This document shows, piece after piece, positions 17,842 through 27,134 of a stretch of 64,000 nucleotides of DNA (position 1 is its first letter; each line of letters opens with the position of its first letter). The DNA lies in NCBI RefSeq assembly GCF_020640915.1, contig NZ_JADWDC010000006.1, positions 33,063 through 97,062 of the forward strand. The letters run 5' to 3'. Origin of the DNA: Waterburya agarophytonicola KI4. Its GTDB lineage: Bacteria > Cyanobacteriota > Cyanobacteriia > Cyanobacteriales > Xenococcaceae. The notes below the pieces were generated by a model that saw only the letters and a program-made list of their open reading frames with translations, had not been told where the DNA came from and made no database searches. A program made the translations under genes and the position numbers.

Positions 17842-18728
17842 ATTTCATCAAAGGCTCGTTCGATCAATCGCCTGGCTAAGGTTTGGGTGCCTGTATGTTC
17901 GTAGTAATTAGTAGACATATCAATGAACGCTGCAACATAGTCTAATTTATTATCAGAAAATTCTAAAAAGCCCTGTAGATTATTCATGACTTTTTGAGGA
18001 TCTAAATTTTTACTAGCTACAAAGTCCGACATCCAGCCTTTAACCGAATCAAAGCTTTCGCCGATAAAGTCAAGTTTACCTTTGGTATTGCCCCCTGGTA
18101 TTGACTCCTCTACCTCTTTAAAAGTCGAGTTCGATTCTAAGTCTTTGGGGCCAATTCCACTCAGGGTTGACTGTGCCTTGAGTAGAAAATCAGGACCTAA
18201 AGGAATCAAACCATCGACACAGACTAGTGCAGCCATCCGCATTAAAGATTCTCCACTATAGTCGCTTAACGCGCCTACGAAATCACCAATACTGTCTCCA
18301 GGAATGCCGTTAATTTGGCAAAATGCTACTAGCTCTACAACTAGTTTAATGGAAAGATCCAAAGCCTGAGCTTTATCGGGATTAGGTGTCACCCTAGTAA
18401 GCAAACCTCCGACTAAAGGAATCTTATTACCTACCTTATTTGCCAATGCAGCCGTGCCTAAAGCCTTGTCGGTGCGATCTACGGTTTGATAGAGCCACAT
18501 TGCACGACGATATCCTTGAGACTTATCGTTATATAACCATACTGCTCGATCGCCGATCTGCTGGATCAAATCTTCGTCATCCTCTCCTGTCACCTTCCGA
18601 ATTGTATTCACAAACCCGACGGTGTTTTCCCACTCACCAGGGACAATATTGTCCAGGGAATTTAGCATCATCGTGGTGAGGTTTTTTTCTGGCAGATTAT
18701 CTACCAATTCAAAAATAGAGTCACTCAC
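17838..18728 (-). CDS. Uncharacterised protein, soluble, 296 aa
   Basis: I do not recognise the family. The sequence is acidic and mostly helical-looking, with no signal peptide and no convincing membrane helix, although the stretch IPLVGGLLTRV (about 103-113) and the Ala/Leu-rich 125-185 region are moderately hydrophobic. The C-terminal 80 residues (VMNNLQGFLEFSDNKLDYVAAFIDM, two pieces) look like an alpha-helical bundle. It is the third gene of a likely unit on this strand (flippase-like protein, lipoprotein, this gene; gaps of 67 and 50 bp). Coding quality is good and HIP1-type sites occur in frame. Confidence 0.75.
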   Translation of the reverse strand: MSDSIFELVDNLPEKNLTTMMLNSLDNIVPGEWENTVGFVNTIRKVTGEDDEDLIQQIGDRAVWLYNDKSQGYRRAMWLYQTVDRTDKALGTAALANKVGNKIPLVGGLLTRVTPNPDKAQALDLSIKLVVELVAFCQINGIPGDSIGDFVGALSDYSGESLMRMAALVCVDGLIPLGPDFLLKAQSTLSGIGPKDLESNSTFKEVEESIPGGNTKGKLDFIGESFDSVKGWMSDFVASKNLDPQKVMNNLQGFLEFSDNKLDYVAAFIDMSTNYYEHTGTQTLARRLIERAFDEI

Positions 18729-18778
18729 TGCTTGCTCCTTAAATTTTAAATTTATGATTTTTTAGTTGACTGAAGATT

Positions 18779-19282
18779 TTATTTCAGTTTAGATAATCCT
18801 CGCAGATCGAATTTACCAAGCCATTCCTCGCGATCGCTTTCGGAAAAGCTAGAATCTTTAGAGCGAATTTTAACTTGATAGCGATCTCCTACTAGTACCG
18901 CGGTTGCAGTACTTCCTTGGGCTACTGCGGGAAAGCCGTTAATTTTATCGGTACTACTTTGGTATTTATCGACAGTAATAGTATTATTCAATACGTCTGA
19001 AATAGATAATATAGCGATTTCTTGGCCATCTTTTTTTAATTTAGCCTGGGCAAAACCTTTTTTCTCTTGAGAATAAATGCGATCGTAACCGTTGCCACTA
19101 TCGGGAAAATAGCGATTAAAACTCCCCCCAGACTGGGAGTTGTCTACTACCGCAGTTGCCCCTTTGCTAGTGCTTTCTTGTTGCGCTCCGTCAAAACGAG
19201 AAGGAGCTTGTTGCGCGCAGGATGTTAATAGTAAGCAGCTGGTTAAAAAAAAAGCTACTAAGAATTTACGTAAACCAATCAT
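18779..19282 (-). CDS. Putative lipoprotein, 167 aa
   Basis: The N-terminus is a lipoprotein signal: MIGLRKFLVAFFLTSCLLL followed by the lipobox LTSC, with the likely acylated Cys22. The mature part has a short Ser/Gly linker and then a beta-rich domain (GYDRIYSQEKKGFAQAKLKKDG, TALLVGDRYQVKIRS-like stretch near 130). I know of similar small cyanobacterial lipoproteins without assigned function. It lies between the flippase-like gene and the 296-aa gene on the same strand, so all three may act in the envelope. Confidence 0.8.
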   Translation of the reverse strand: MIGLRKFLVAFFLTSCLLLTSCAQQAPSRFDGAQQESTSKGATAVVDNSQSGGSFNRYFPDSGNGYDRIYSQEKKGFAQAKLKKDGQEIAILSISDVLNNTITVDKYQSSTDKINGFPAVAQGSTATAVLVGDRYQVKIRSKDSSFSESDREEWLGKFDLRGLSKLK

Positions 19283-19349
19283 GTTTAGTTCGTTGACATA
19301 AGTTACCTAGTTTTATTGTCGGACGTTATCCCAACAAAACTGACGAAAT

Positions 19350-20315
19350 TTAGTAAATCTTTTTATCCTCTTTCCTTGTGCCTTGTTTAAACGCCATCAT
19401 TTGTCCCAAAAAAGGCAGCCCAACTACAGCAGGCATAAAGTAACGAGAAGTGCATAAAAAACCTAAAGCTGCACCAGTTGCTTCATTAAAGTAGTCTTGA
19501 TAAAAATAAATAATGGCTGCATCCCGCGTGCCAATTCCCGCAAAAGTGAGGGGTAACAATCCTGCCAGGATGGATAGGGGAGACAAAGCCAAGCTAACAA
19601 TTAAAGGGACAACAGCTTTTAGGGCTAAAATAAAGAGCCAAATTTGTAATAGATGCAAAAACCAAATAAAAACTGAAGTGATAGTAACTAGCAATAAATT
19701 TTGTTTGTTATGCCAAAATAACCCGTGCATTTCTGCCCAAGCAGATTGCATTTTTTCTAGTTTGGTTTTAATTGATTTAGGGGCAAATTTTGTAGCGGAG
19801 TTGAAAAATAGATTGGCAAATCTTTGAGAGCTTAATAATAAGATACCTAAAACCAATCCACTAGCTATGCCAACAGTCATGATCCAAAATAAACTATCTT
19901 TAGCTGGATATAAAATCAAACCGAAAACACACCACAATAATAGAGAGAGCAAATCGCAAGCCTTTTCAAAAATAGAAATTGCGATCGCTAAACTAAGACT
20001 GAGATCAGAACCCTCTGCCATAAAGTAAGCCTTGGCAAGATCTCCCATTTTCGAGGGTAAAACCATATTCAAGACACTCGCACCCAAAATTAAACGATTT
20101 GCTTCCCATAAACTCAAACTATCCCTGGGTACTAGCTGTTGTAGTCGCCAAGCAGTAGTTATTGTGATGGGAATCACCATCAATAAAGCGATCGCCAAGA
20201 TCCCAAGATCACAGTTTCTCCAGACTGCCATCAGATTGACGAGATCGATTTTTGCATAAATAAAGAATAAGATTGCAACGCTAACAACTAGAGAAATAAA
20301 CCGTTTTAAATTCAT
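19350..20315 (-). CDS. Lysylphosphatidylglycerol synthase TM-region (UPF0104/AglD-like) membrane protein
   Basis: A 321-residue polytopic protein with about eight hydrophobic segments. Landmarks of the LPG-synthase membrane (flippase-like) family are AWRLQQLVP near residue 55, NMVLPSKMGDLAKAYFM near 83, FEKACDLLSLLLW near 112, and the C-terminal PLSILAGLLPLTFAGIGTRDAA. It lacks the soluble transferase domain of MprF, so lysyl transfer is not predicted; transport or flipping of a lipid or glycolipid is the usual inference. It heads a likely three-gene unit. The next gene upstream is divergent. Confidence 0.85.
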   Translation of the reverse strand: MNLKRFISLVVSVAILFFIYAKIDLVNLMAVWRNCDLGILAIALLMVIPITITTAWRLQQLVPRDSLSLWEANRLILGASVLNMVLPSKMGDLAKAYFMAEGSDLSLSLAIAISIFEKACDLLSLLLWCVFGLILYPAKDSLFWIMTVGIASGLVLGILLLSSQRFANLFFNSATKFAPKSIKTKLEKMQSAWAEMHGLFWHNKQNLLLVTITSVFIWFLHLLQIWLFILALKAVVPLIVSLALSPLSILAGLLPLTFAGIGTRDAAIIYFYQDYFNEATGAALGFLCTSRYFMPAVVGLPFLGQMMAFKQGTRKEDKKIY

Positions 20316-20423
20316 AAAGAGCGATCGCCTTAATATATTGCTACTTTTGACTTTTAGGTAGTATGGAGGATAATCTCAATTTTCTTGTTGAAATTTATAA
20401 AACTACAAATTGCTACCAAACTA

Positions 20424-21104
20424 ATGAGAGAAAAATATACAGCCTTGCCTATGTTTAAATCCTGGCTTGATAAGGGAAAACAGCATTTTAATCGTATCCC
20501 AATTTTAATTTGGTTAAATGCTATTACTGTTGTATTCCTCAGCATATTGAGCCTTTATGCTCGAATTAGAAGCAAGGGGGCAGGGATTGAAAGTCTGTTT
20601 AGCGATCCTTTTTATATTGGTATCTTCTATTTAGGCTGGTTTACCAGCATCTCGGAAATAATGTGGTGTTCGTCGATCGCTATTTGTATTTTTTCTGGGA
20701 TCTTACTTCCTTCATCCAACCGTCAATTTAAGATCTTTTTATTTGGCAGTAGTTTGGTGATGTTGCTACTTTTTTTTGATGATCGCTTTCGCTCGACTTT
20801 GATCTTGTGCGCTTTTTTTGGTACTTGTAAAGTAGTCAAATTAGGCGTATATTCCTTCTATGGTTTAATAATCATTTTCTATGCCTGGTTATTCCGCCAT
20901 ACTATTCGCCAAACTCCCTATATTCCTCTGTTAGTATCCTTTTGTTTGTTTGGTTTCTCTAGTGCGATCGACATTACTCCCATTAGCAGTCGCGGTATTC
21001 ATGCCATGTTAGAAGATGGGACAAAATTAATCGGCTTAATCAATCTCACTATTTATTTTTGGTGGATCTGTCACCAAGAAATTAGCAAGAATTTAAGAAA
21101 ATAA
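20424..21104 (+). CDS. Uncharacterised polytopic membrane protein
   Basis: A protein of 226 residues from the ATG at 20424; the frame also permits a TTG at 20385 and an ATG at 20451. I do not recognise the family. At least six hydrophobic segments are visible, including IPILIWLNAITVVFLSILSL, FYIGIFYLGWFTSISEIMW, IFLFGSSLVMLLLFF, FYGLIIIFYAWLF and LINLTIYFWWIC, with the short basic or polar loops DDRFRS and FRHTIRQTP. It lies between the divergent flippase-like gene and the convergent rsmI, so it is probably transcribed alone. Confidence 0.72.
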   Translation: MREKYTALPMFKSWLDKGKQHFNRIPILIWLNAITVVFLSILSLYARIRSKGAGIESLFSDPFYIGIFYLGWFTSISEIMWCSSIAICIFSGILLPSSNRQFKIFLFGSSLVMLLLFFDDRFRSTLILCAFFGTCKVVKLGVYSFYGLIIIFYAWLFRHTIRQTPYIPLLVSFCLFGFSSAIDITPISSRGIHAMLEDGTKLIGLINLTIYFWWICHQEISKNLRK

Positions 21105-21148
21105 TTTTATCTTTTAACTCCCACACCTTATTTTCGCTCGCCCGAGTG

Positions 21149-21985
21149 TCAACATAAATCCAATTGATAGATTTCTCGTCGCGATAGGTTGGTGGATTTA
21201 GCTAATTGACGACTGGCTTGCGATCGCGTCATGCCACTCTCTAGCAACTGTTGTAATTCTACTTTAAGCTCTTCTTCTGACATAATTAGATTACTCTCTT
21301 TTGCACCTTGAAGCACTAAGGTATATTCTCCTTTTGGTTGGCGTTGAGCATATAAAGCGATCGCAAGTTGCAGATTTCCCCGCCAAAACTCTTCGTGCAT
21401 TTTGGTTAATTCCCGCGCTAAAACAATTTCTCGTTCTTCTCCTACTGCGGTAGCCAAATCTGTTAAGGTTTTAATTAGACGATGGGGTGCTTCGTATAAA
21501 ACCACGGTTCGAGTTTCACTCCGTAACAATGCCAATCTTGCTTGACGCTCTTGTTCTTTTGTAGGTAGAAACCCTTCAAAAATAAATTTATCCGTTGGCA
21601 AGCCCGATGCAGCCAAGGCACTGATAACAGCTGTACCCCCAGGAATAGGAATAACAGGTATGGATAAAGCGATCGCAGCAGAAACTAATTTAACCCCAGG
21701 ATCGGAAATACTAGGCATTCCTGCATCTGTCACGAGAGCTATATTGTGTCCTTGTTGCAATTTATTCGTCAACTCTTCAATGCGAGAATGGGGACTATGT
21801 TCGTGATAGCTAATTTGGGGAGTACTAATTTGGAGATGCTTTAACAATTTACCCGTGTGACGGGTATCTTCGGCAGCAATCAGATCGACTTCTGTTAGAA
21901 TGCGAATAGCTCTGAGGGTAATATCTTCAAGATTACCAATGGGCGTACCGACTAAATAGAGCTTGCCTAATTCCAAAGTCATCAT
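21149..21985 (-). CDS. rsmI: 16S rRNA (cytidine1402-2'-O)-methyltransferase
   Basis: A 278-residue tetrapyrrole-methylase-fold enzyme that 2'-O-methylates C1402 of 16S rRNA at the P site. Landmarks are LYLVGTPIGNLEDITLRA (about 8-25), AAEDTRHTGKLL (about 38), LVTDAGMPSISDPG (about 83), the glycine-rich IPIPGGTAVISAL and FEGFLPTKEQERQ. The C-terminal 40 residues (SGMTRSQASRQLAKST) form the small helical extension of the family. It follows exbD by 27 bp on the same strand, a possible two-gene unit. Confidence 0.95.
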   Translation of the reverse strand: MMTLELGKLYLVGTPIGNLEDITLRAIRILTEVDLIAAEDTRHTGKLLKHLQISTPQISYHEHSPHSRIEELTNKLQQGHNIALVTDAGMPSISDPGVKLVSAAIALSIPVIPIPGGTAVISALAASGLPTDKFIFEGFLPTKEQERQARLALLRSETRTVVLYEAPHRLIKTLTDLATAVGEEREIVLARELTKMHEEFWRGNLQLAIALYAQRQPKGEYTLVLQGAKESNLIMSEEELKVELQQLLESGMTRSQASRQLAKSTNLSRREIYQLDLC

Positions 21986-22012
21986 AGTTTACTGTTTACT
22001 TCTTGCGATCGA

Positions 22013-22417
22013 TCAATCTGGCTTTTTTGCGGCGATCGCAAGTTGAATTTTGGGTATTTGTCTAATGCGATCGATCGCATCTACTACTAAACCATGTTCT
22101 ACGGTTTTATCAGCATTAATAACTACAGTGGTTGTATCGCCACTTTGGATTAATTTCTCTATTTCCGTCTTTAGTTGTGATATTTGAGTTGCCTTACTGT
22201 CGATACTTAACTTACCCTCACTATCCAAACTAACGGTTATTTGTTTGGTTTTTTGTACTTCTGTAGTGCTGGCGCGGGGCAAATTGACGGGTAAACCTTC
22301 AGAACGAGTTAGATAAAGACTGGAGACAATAAAAAACACCAAAATTGCAAAGATCACATCGATCATTGGCAAAATATTGATTGTGGGTGGTAGATCGGGT
22401 TCTTCTAATAAACGCAT
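22013..22417 (-). CDS. Biopolymer transport protein, ExbD/TolR family
   Basis: A 134-residue protein with a short cytoplasmic N-terminus, a single membrane helix whose functional Asp lies in NILPMIDVIFAILVFFIV (about 16-33), and a periplasmic domain (VNLPRASTTEVQ, ISQLKTEIEKLIQ). ExbD/TolR couples proton flow to outer-membrane transport or envelope integrity together with ExbB/TolQ. No exbB/tolQ or tonB gene is in the window, so this is an orphan copy. It is followed by rsmI after 27 bp. Confidence 0.9.
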   Translation of the reverse strand: MRLLEEPDLPPTINILPMIDVIFAILVFFIVSSLYLTRSEGLPVNLPRASTTEVQKTKQITVSLDSEGKLSIDSKATQISQLKTEIEKLIQSGDTTTVVINADKTVEHGLVVDAIDRIRQIPKIQLAIAAKKPD

Positions 22418-22589
22418 AGCGATCGATTATCATTTATGTTGGCGAATTTTTTGTTATTCTAACCCTAATAAGAGATAAGGAATTTTGTTGGATTTTTTAG
22501 ATTAATTTACTGTTTTGAATTCTCGGCAAGCTGATGATTCTATTTTGAACTTGTGGCAAGATTATGATTAAAGTCACAAGTTAGACCGA

Positions 22590-22793
22590 TTAAATCTCTC
22601 TACTAGCTGCTAATAATTCTCTTGATTCTTGTTTGACCATACCCACCATAGCTGCCTGTTGCAAATCGATAAACGCTTCTAAATCTTCTAGTTCGTATTT
22701 GTCTTTTAACATATGACGCAGTTTTTCTTCTGCTTCTAAGGTCAAATACCCTGTATTTATAGCTTGTTTTACTATTTCACGTATAAGTTTCAT
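22590..22793 (-). CDS. Small conserved cyanobacterial protein, 67 aa
   Basis: A short charged, helical protein (MKLIREIVKQAINTGYLTLE, then DLEAFIDLQQAAMVGMVKQ). I recognise the pattern as a small family common in cyanobacteria but know of no function; it has no signal peptide, membrane helix or metal motif. It appears monocistronic, with a 172-bp gap to exbD downstream and 615 bp without a gene upstream. Confidence 0.75.
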   Translation of the reverse strand: MKLIREIVKQAINTGYLTLEAEEKLRHMLKDKYELEDLEAFIDLQQAAMVGMVKQESRELLAASREI

Positions 22794-23408
22794 AATTAAT
22801 TATTAACTCCTGATTACTATATTCTTTTTGATAAAATCACTCTAGGCATATATAAATAAAATTAAATAAATTAAAAAAGTGAGCCAAGAACTTTAAAATG
22901 CTCTCCTATCGATCGATACGTTTATCTAATTATCATTAAAGTTTAATAAAAATTGAGTATTTTTCCTGTAACTTCGATCGCTCTACTGACAGTGCTAAGC
23001 TCACAAAGATAATTAATTCGTAAAGTAGTCGACAATTATCAGACGAGATGGTCAAACTTTAGTTTTACCTGTTGATCGGCTTGACTAGGATGACAAACTG
23101 TTTTTAAGCTACTTTTATAAAGTAATTTTAAGAAACATCAAGATCCCTTGAAAATACGTATAAACGCAAATTAGTTTATATAAACCTCAGTCTTACCCGT
23201 AATTTTACTTACTATTATGCCTTGTACTTCATAAAATCGGGAAATAAATACATATAAAGATATTAAGCAACTATTAATTTTTAAGAGAAAAACCCCCATC
23301 ATTCATGACAGGGGCATTTTAAGTAAGATTGACATATTCCCAAGACAGGTGCAGAATATGGGATTCCCAAAAAAATAATGGACAAATTACTTCAAGATCT
23401 TGTCAAAT
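22794..23408. other. 615-bp spacer without a recognised gene
   Basis: An AT-rich spacer between the start of the 67-aa gene and the end of hemL, both on the minus strand. No frame has a convincing coding stretch and no tRNA-like cloverleaf was found. The only clear element is the hemL-side terminator at 23286-23316. A TACTTT/AAAGTA inverted repeat around 23112-23127 is weak. The promoter of the 67-aa gene must lie near its lower end, but none stands out. Confidence 0.5.
23286..23316 (-). terminator. Rho-independent terminator downstream of hemL
   Basis: On the minus strand a stem of CCCCTGTCAT pairing with ATGATGGGGG, with two G-U pairs around a very short loop, is followed by TTTTT and then a T-rich stretch. 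It lies about 95 bp after the hemL stop on the hemL strand, with no other gene between. Confidence 0.75.
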
Positions 23409-24710
23409 CTAGATTTCAGCCAAAACTTCTTTCGCTACGGCGATAGTGCGGTCGATATCTTCGTCAGTATGAGCTAGAGAAGTAAAGCCAGCCTCAAATT
23501 GAGAAGGAGCGAGATAAACACCTCTTTCCAACATACCGCGATGAAAACGAGCAAATTTCTTCATATCTGAGGTTTGAGCATCATCATAGTTATGAACTTC
23601 ATGACCAGTGAAAAACATACCAAACATGGCACTAATACTACCACCAGTCACTTCATGACCCGCTTCTTTGGCTGCGTTCAACAAGCCTTGAGATAGTTTT
23701 TTCGTAACGCGGTCTAATTGCTCGTAAGTACCAGGCTTACTCAACAATTCTAGGGTTTTAATTCCCGCAGTCATTGCTAAAGGATTTCCAGACAAAGTAC
23801 CAGCTTGATACATAGGTCCTGCTGGGGCAACCATAGACATAATATCTGCACGCCCGCCATAAGCACCTACAGGCAAACCACCGCCGATGACTTTACCCAA
23901 AGTAGTCAAGTCTGGAGTTACGCCAAATCTTTCTTGCGCGCCACCGTAAGCAATGCGGAAACCAGTCATAACCTCATCAAAAATGAGCAACGCGCCATGT
24001 TCTTTCGTAATCTCGCGCAAGCCTTCAAGGAAACCCGCATCGGGGGTAACAAATCCAGAATTCCCGACTACTGGTTCTAAAATAACCCCTGCAATTTCGT
24101 CGGAGTTTTCAGCAAATAACTTTTTAACTGTTTCTAGGTCGTTATAGGGTGCTGTTAAAGTGTTGGCAGTAGTAGATTTAGGTACTCCAGGAGAATCAGG
24201 TAGACCGAGGGTTGCTACACCAGAACCAGCTTTCACGAGGAACATATCTGCATGACCGTGATAGCAGCCTTCAAATTTGAGGATTTTATCTCTGCCAGTA
24301 AATGCTCGCATCAAGCGCAAAACCGACATACAAGCTTCTGTACCAGAGTTGACGAAGCGCACTACATCAATACTGGGAACGGCATCGATTACCATTTCCG
24401 CTAAGACGTTCTCTAAAGCACAGGGCGCGCCAAAGCTAGTGCCTTTCTCTAAAGCTGCGTGTAAAGCCTCAATTACCACGGGGTTGGCATGACCGCAGAT
24501 TGCAGGACCCCACGTACCGACATAATCTATATATTGGTTGCCATCGACATCCCAAATATAAGCACCTTTTACACGGTCAAATACAATAGGTTGACCGCCA
24601 ACCGATTTAAAAGCTCTTACTGGCGAACTAACGCCACCAGGCATTAATTTTTGAGCGGCACTAAAAATTTCTTCTGATTTAGCTGTTTTAAAGGAAGTTG
24701 TAGAAACCAA
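23409..24710 (-). CDS. hemL: Glutamate-1-semialdehyde 2,1-aminomutase
   Basis: A 433-residue PLP enzyme that converts glutamate-1-semialdehyde to 5-aminolevulinate, the committed C5 route to chlorophyll, haem and phycobilins. Landmarks are [19 protein letters not shown] (about 19-37), [22 protein letters not shown] near 118 (two pieces), [30 protein letters not shown] (about 240) and the PLP lysine in [18 protein letters not shown] (about 268). Length is typical and the gene complete. It is monocistronic, with a terminator at 23286-23316. Confidence 0.97.
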   Translation of the reverse strand: MVSTTSFKTAKSEEIFSAAQKLMPGGVSSPVRAFKSVGGQPIVFDRVKGAYIWDVDGNQYIDYVGTWGPAICGHANPVVIEALHAALEKGTSFGAPCALENVLAEMVIDAVPSIDVVRFVNSGTEACMSVLRLMRAFTGRDKILKFEGCYHGHADMFLVKAGSGVATLGLPDSPGVPKSTTANTLTAPYNDLETVKKLFAENSDEIAGVILEPVVGNSGFVTPDAGFLEGLREITKEHGALLIFDEVMTGFRIAYGGAQERFGVTPDLTTLGKVIGGGLPVGAYGGRADIMSMVAPAGPMYQAGTLSGNPLAMTAGIKTLELLSKPGTYEQLDRVTKKLSQGLLNAAKEAGHEVTGGSISAMFGMFFTGHEVHNYDDAQTSDMKKFARFHRGMLERGVYLAPSQFEAGFTSLAHTDEDIDRTIAVAKEVLAEI

Positions 24711-24933
24711 TATGTTCTCCTTTAATTAAAGTGAGTGTGTAAGTTAAAGTATCTTTAAAATAAAGATCTAAGTTTTAGTAAAGACGTATAAAGTCAATGA
24801 CCTTTTATTATCCTACGGATGTTGAATCATAAATAGGTCACAATATGAAGATTTTTTAATTATTCGGTAGGGACGTTCTTACCAATGACTAATGACAAGC
24901 TAAACTGATCGATTTGCGATCGAGCAAGTTAAA

Positions 24934-25530
24934 TTAAGCAGTTTGCCAGTTTACGTAAGGTAGTTTGGTAGCGGTGACTTTGACACTTTCGGCATTATTA
25001 ACAAGCTGTCCGCAATTATCCCATGTGCCGTTGAGGAACATTTGGCGCGAACCTTCGTTCATTTGAACTGGAATAGAAAAGTTTTCGCTGGTTACTTCCA
25101 TGTTGGATAAATCGACGGTAATTTCAGTTTGGGGATTTTCGTCAATTAAGGCTTGTAATTGTTTTACTTCTTCGGGGGAAGCAATGACACAAGGAACGCC
25201 AATAGCCACGCAATTACCAAAAAAGATCTCAGCAAAACTTTGACCGATAACTGCCTTTATTCCCCACTTAGATAGTGCTTGAGGGGCGTGTTCTCGGGAT
25301 GAACCGCAGCCAAAATTGTTATTAGTAACTAAAATACTTGCACCCTGGCGATCGGGATTATCAAAAGGGTGTTCTCCATTGGATTGAATGCGATCGTCGG
25401 CAAAGGCGTGTTCTCCTAAACCGTCAAAAGTTACACAGCGTAAATAACGGGCGGGAATAATGCGATCTGTGTCGATATCATCTCCCATAACTGCGATCGC
25501 TTTTCCTGATAATGCTTTAACTTCACTCAT
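24934..25530 (-). CDS. leuD: 3-isopropylmalate dehydratase small subunit
   Basis: A 198-residue swivel-domain subunit of isopropylmalate isomerase in leucine synthesis; with LeuC it interconverts 2- and 3-isopropylmalate. Landmarks are [16 protein letters not shown] (about 15-30), [19 protein letters not shown] (about 72-91) and [16 protein letters not shown] (about 99). leuC is not in the window. It follows the 438-aa membrane protein gene by 19 bp on the same strand, so the two are probably co-transcribed although no functional link is apparent. Confidence 0.95.
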   Translation of the reverse strand: MSEVKALSGKAIAVMGDDIDTDRIIPARYLRCVTFDGLGEHAFADDRIQSNGEHPFDNPDRQGASILVTNNNFGCGSSREHAPQALSKWGIKAVIGQSFAEIFFGNCVAIGVPCVIASPEEVKQLQALIDENPQTEITVDLSNMEVTSENFSIPVQMNEGSRQMFLNGTWDNCGQLVNNAESVKVTATKLPYVNWQTA

Positions 25531-25549
25531 AATTATATTAATTACTAAT

Positions 25550-26866
25550 TTATGAATCTGATTCTAATCTTTGTTGCCACTCGCGATCGATTTTATCTCG
25601 ATCTCTCAGATTTTGATCCAATAAATCGTCTTCGGTAGTGTAGGTAATATCTTTCTGTCCAATTATTTTTTGTCGAGCAAACTGACTGGCATAGGATATT
25701 TTTTGTTGTAGAGATTGACTGGGTTTTTTTAAAGCGATCGCTCTTTGTTCTCTAGCCTCATTGCGATTTGCTATTTTGGGGTTACGCCCTTTAATCCAAA
25801 AATAGCGCACTAAAGGAATTGAGAGATATAAAATTCCATAACTCAAGAGTAGCCAGAAAATTGATGCAGTAAACATTACCAGTGATTCGCCACTTTGTCC
25901 TGACATAATCTCCGCGATCGCACCATTTTGTAATAAAGATTGCAAAACAAAAGCGACAATAATATTTAATACTCCCAATCCCGCAGCCATAGTAATTTGA
26001 TTACCGTTGGCTTGACTAAAAAGCCAGGGTTTTTCTTGCAAATAACCCATAGAAGAAATAGACTGAGTTCCTCTTTGGCTAGCCATCACTTGAAGTTCGG
26101 GGAAATAATAAACTATTTGACCTTGAGGAGATACTTCAGGATAGCCATTAAAGCGACTCAACACAGGAATCATGTAGTCTTCATCTTCATCTGCTTTGTC
26201 TACATAGGGGGCAATTTGCTCTCCTACCACTGCTCCTTTATGCGCGCGAATTACCGAACCAATAGCGGAATAACGGTTTTCTTCTAAATCTGCATTAGGA
26301 TCGCCATCTCCAAAGAGAAAAGAAAACACTGATTCGAGAAAATTCATTTGGTAGTTACCCGATGTCTCTCTTCTGCGTTGAAGACGACGGCGATTGTAAC
26401 CAGGATCGAACCACCAGAAAATATCGCCAATCCAGAAGCGAGGCATAAAGAAACCTCCCCCACCATAGCTGCGCCCTCTGCCACCTTCTCTTTCGTCATT
26501 ACTAGAATTCATGGCAATGACAATGGCAATAATAGCAACCATCATCAATGCTATGGATGCTATTAAAACAATACCAAAAGAAATCCGAATAATGTAAAAC
26601 AAGACTTTCCAGATTTTTGCCCAAGTTTGTTGCCAACGCAATTGCCAGTATTTATTGCGTAAAATCGACCTAAAATTCTTGGGAAATAAATAAACCACAT
26701 CTCCTGAATCTGCTACCTGGAGATGCCCTCCAGCTTCGCTAGCCAAAGCCAACAACCCTTCTTGAGCAAAGTTAAGTTCTAGCCCTGCTTGCGCTGCTAC
26801 GTCGCCTACCGTAACTCGATAGTCTAGCTTTTCAATGGACTTGAGAATTTTCGGGTTGGGGATCAT
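25550..26866 (-). CDS. Conserved cyanobacterial membrane protein, 438 aa, unknown function
   Basis: I cannot name the family. The N-terminal 75 residues ([17 protein letters not shown], then [13 protein letters not shown]) look like a small winged-helix-type domain. A long membrane segment follows (about 90-118), then a Gly/Arg-rich cytoplasmic-type stretch ([11 protein letters not shown]) with paired Trp-Phe motifs ([12 protein letters not shown]). A second copy of the N-terminal-like fold appears near 205-260 ([32 protein letters not shown]), then two more membrane segments (about 297-320 and 335-362) and a charged C-terminus. The repeat of the VVYLFP / IVYYFPE element suggests internal duplication. 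Confidence 0.78.
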   Translation of the reverse strand: MIPNPKILKSIEKLDYRVTVGDVAAQAGLELNFAQEGLLALASEAGGHLQVADSGDVVYLFPKNFRSILRNKYWQLRWQQTWAKIWKVLFYIIRISFGIVLIASIALMMVAIIAIVIAMNSSNDEREGGRGRSYGGGGFFMPRFWIGDIFWWFDPGYNRRRLQRRRETSGNYQMNFLESVFSFLFGDGDPNADLEENRYSAIGSVIRAHKGAVVGEQIAPYVDKADEDEDYMIPVLSRFNGYPEVSPQGQIVYYFPELQVMASQRGTQSISSMGYLQEKPWLFSQANGNQITMAAGLGVLNIIVAFVLQSLLQNGAIAEIMSGQSGESLVMFTASIFWLLLSYGILYLSIPLVRYFWIKGRNPKIANRNEAREQRAIALKKPSQSLQQKISYASQFARQKIIGQKDITYTTEDDLLDQNLRDRDKIDREWQQRLESDS

Positions 26867-27134
26867 TTCCGATTGAGGGGAAGGGTAATATTTACTTACA
26901 TCCTATTCTATCTTTTCTTCATTGGAGATAGCATGAAGGGGTAGAGTCTTAGAAATTTTTTGGAGTAGGAATGGATGTTCTTACTTTTCAGTCTTTGCCT
27001 TCTCAATAGAATTTAATTCACACTAGACTTTATCTAATAAAAATCACTTGATTGCGATCGCTTAAAACATATTTGTTAGCTTTAAAGTTACGTTATCTTA
27101 GTAGATAAGCCAATAAAATTATCAATCATTAGCT

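Noticed and set aside
25550..26866. Possible plastid-related named family for the 438-aa membrane protein
   Set aside because: I recalled vague similarity to plant-conserved proteins but could not name one with confidence, so no function was given.
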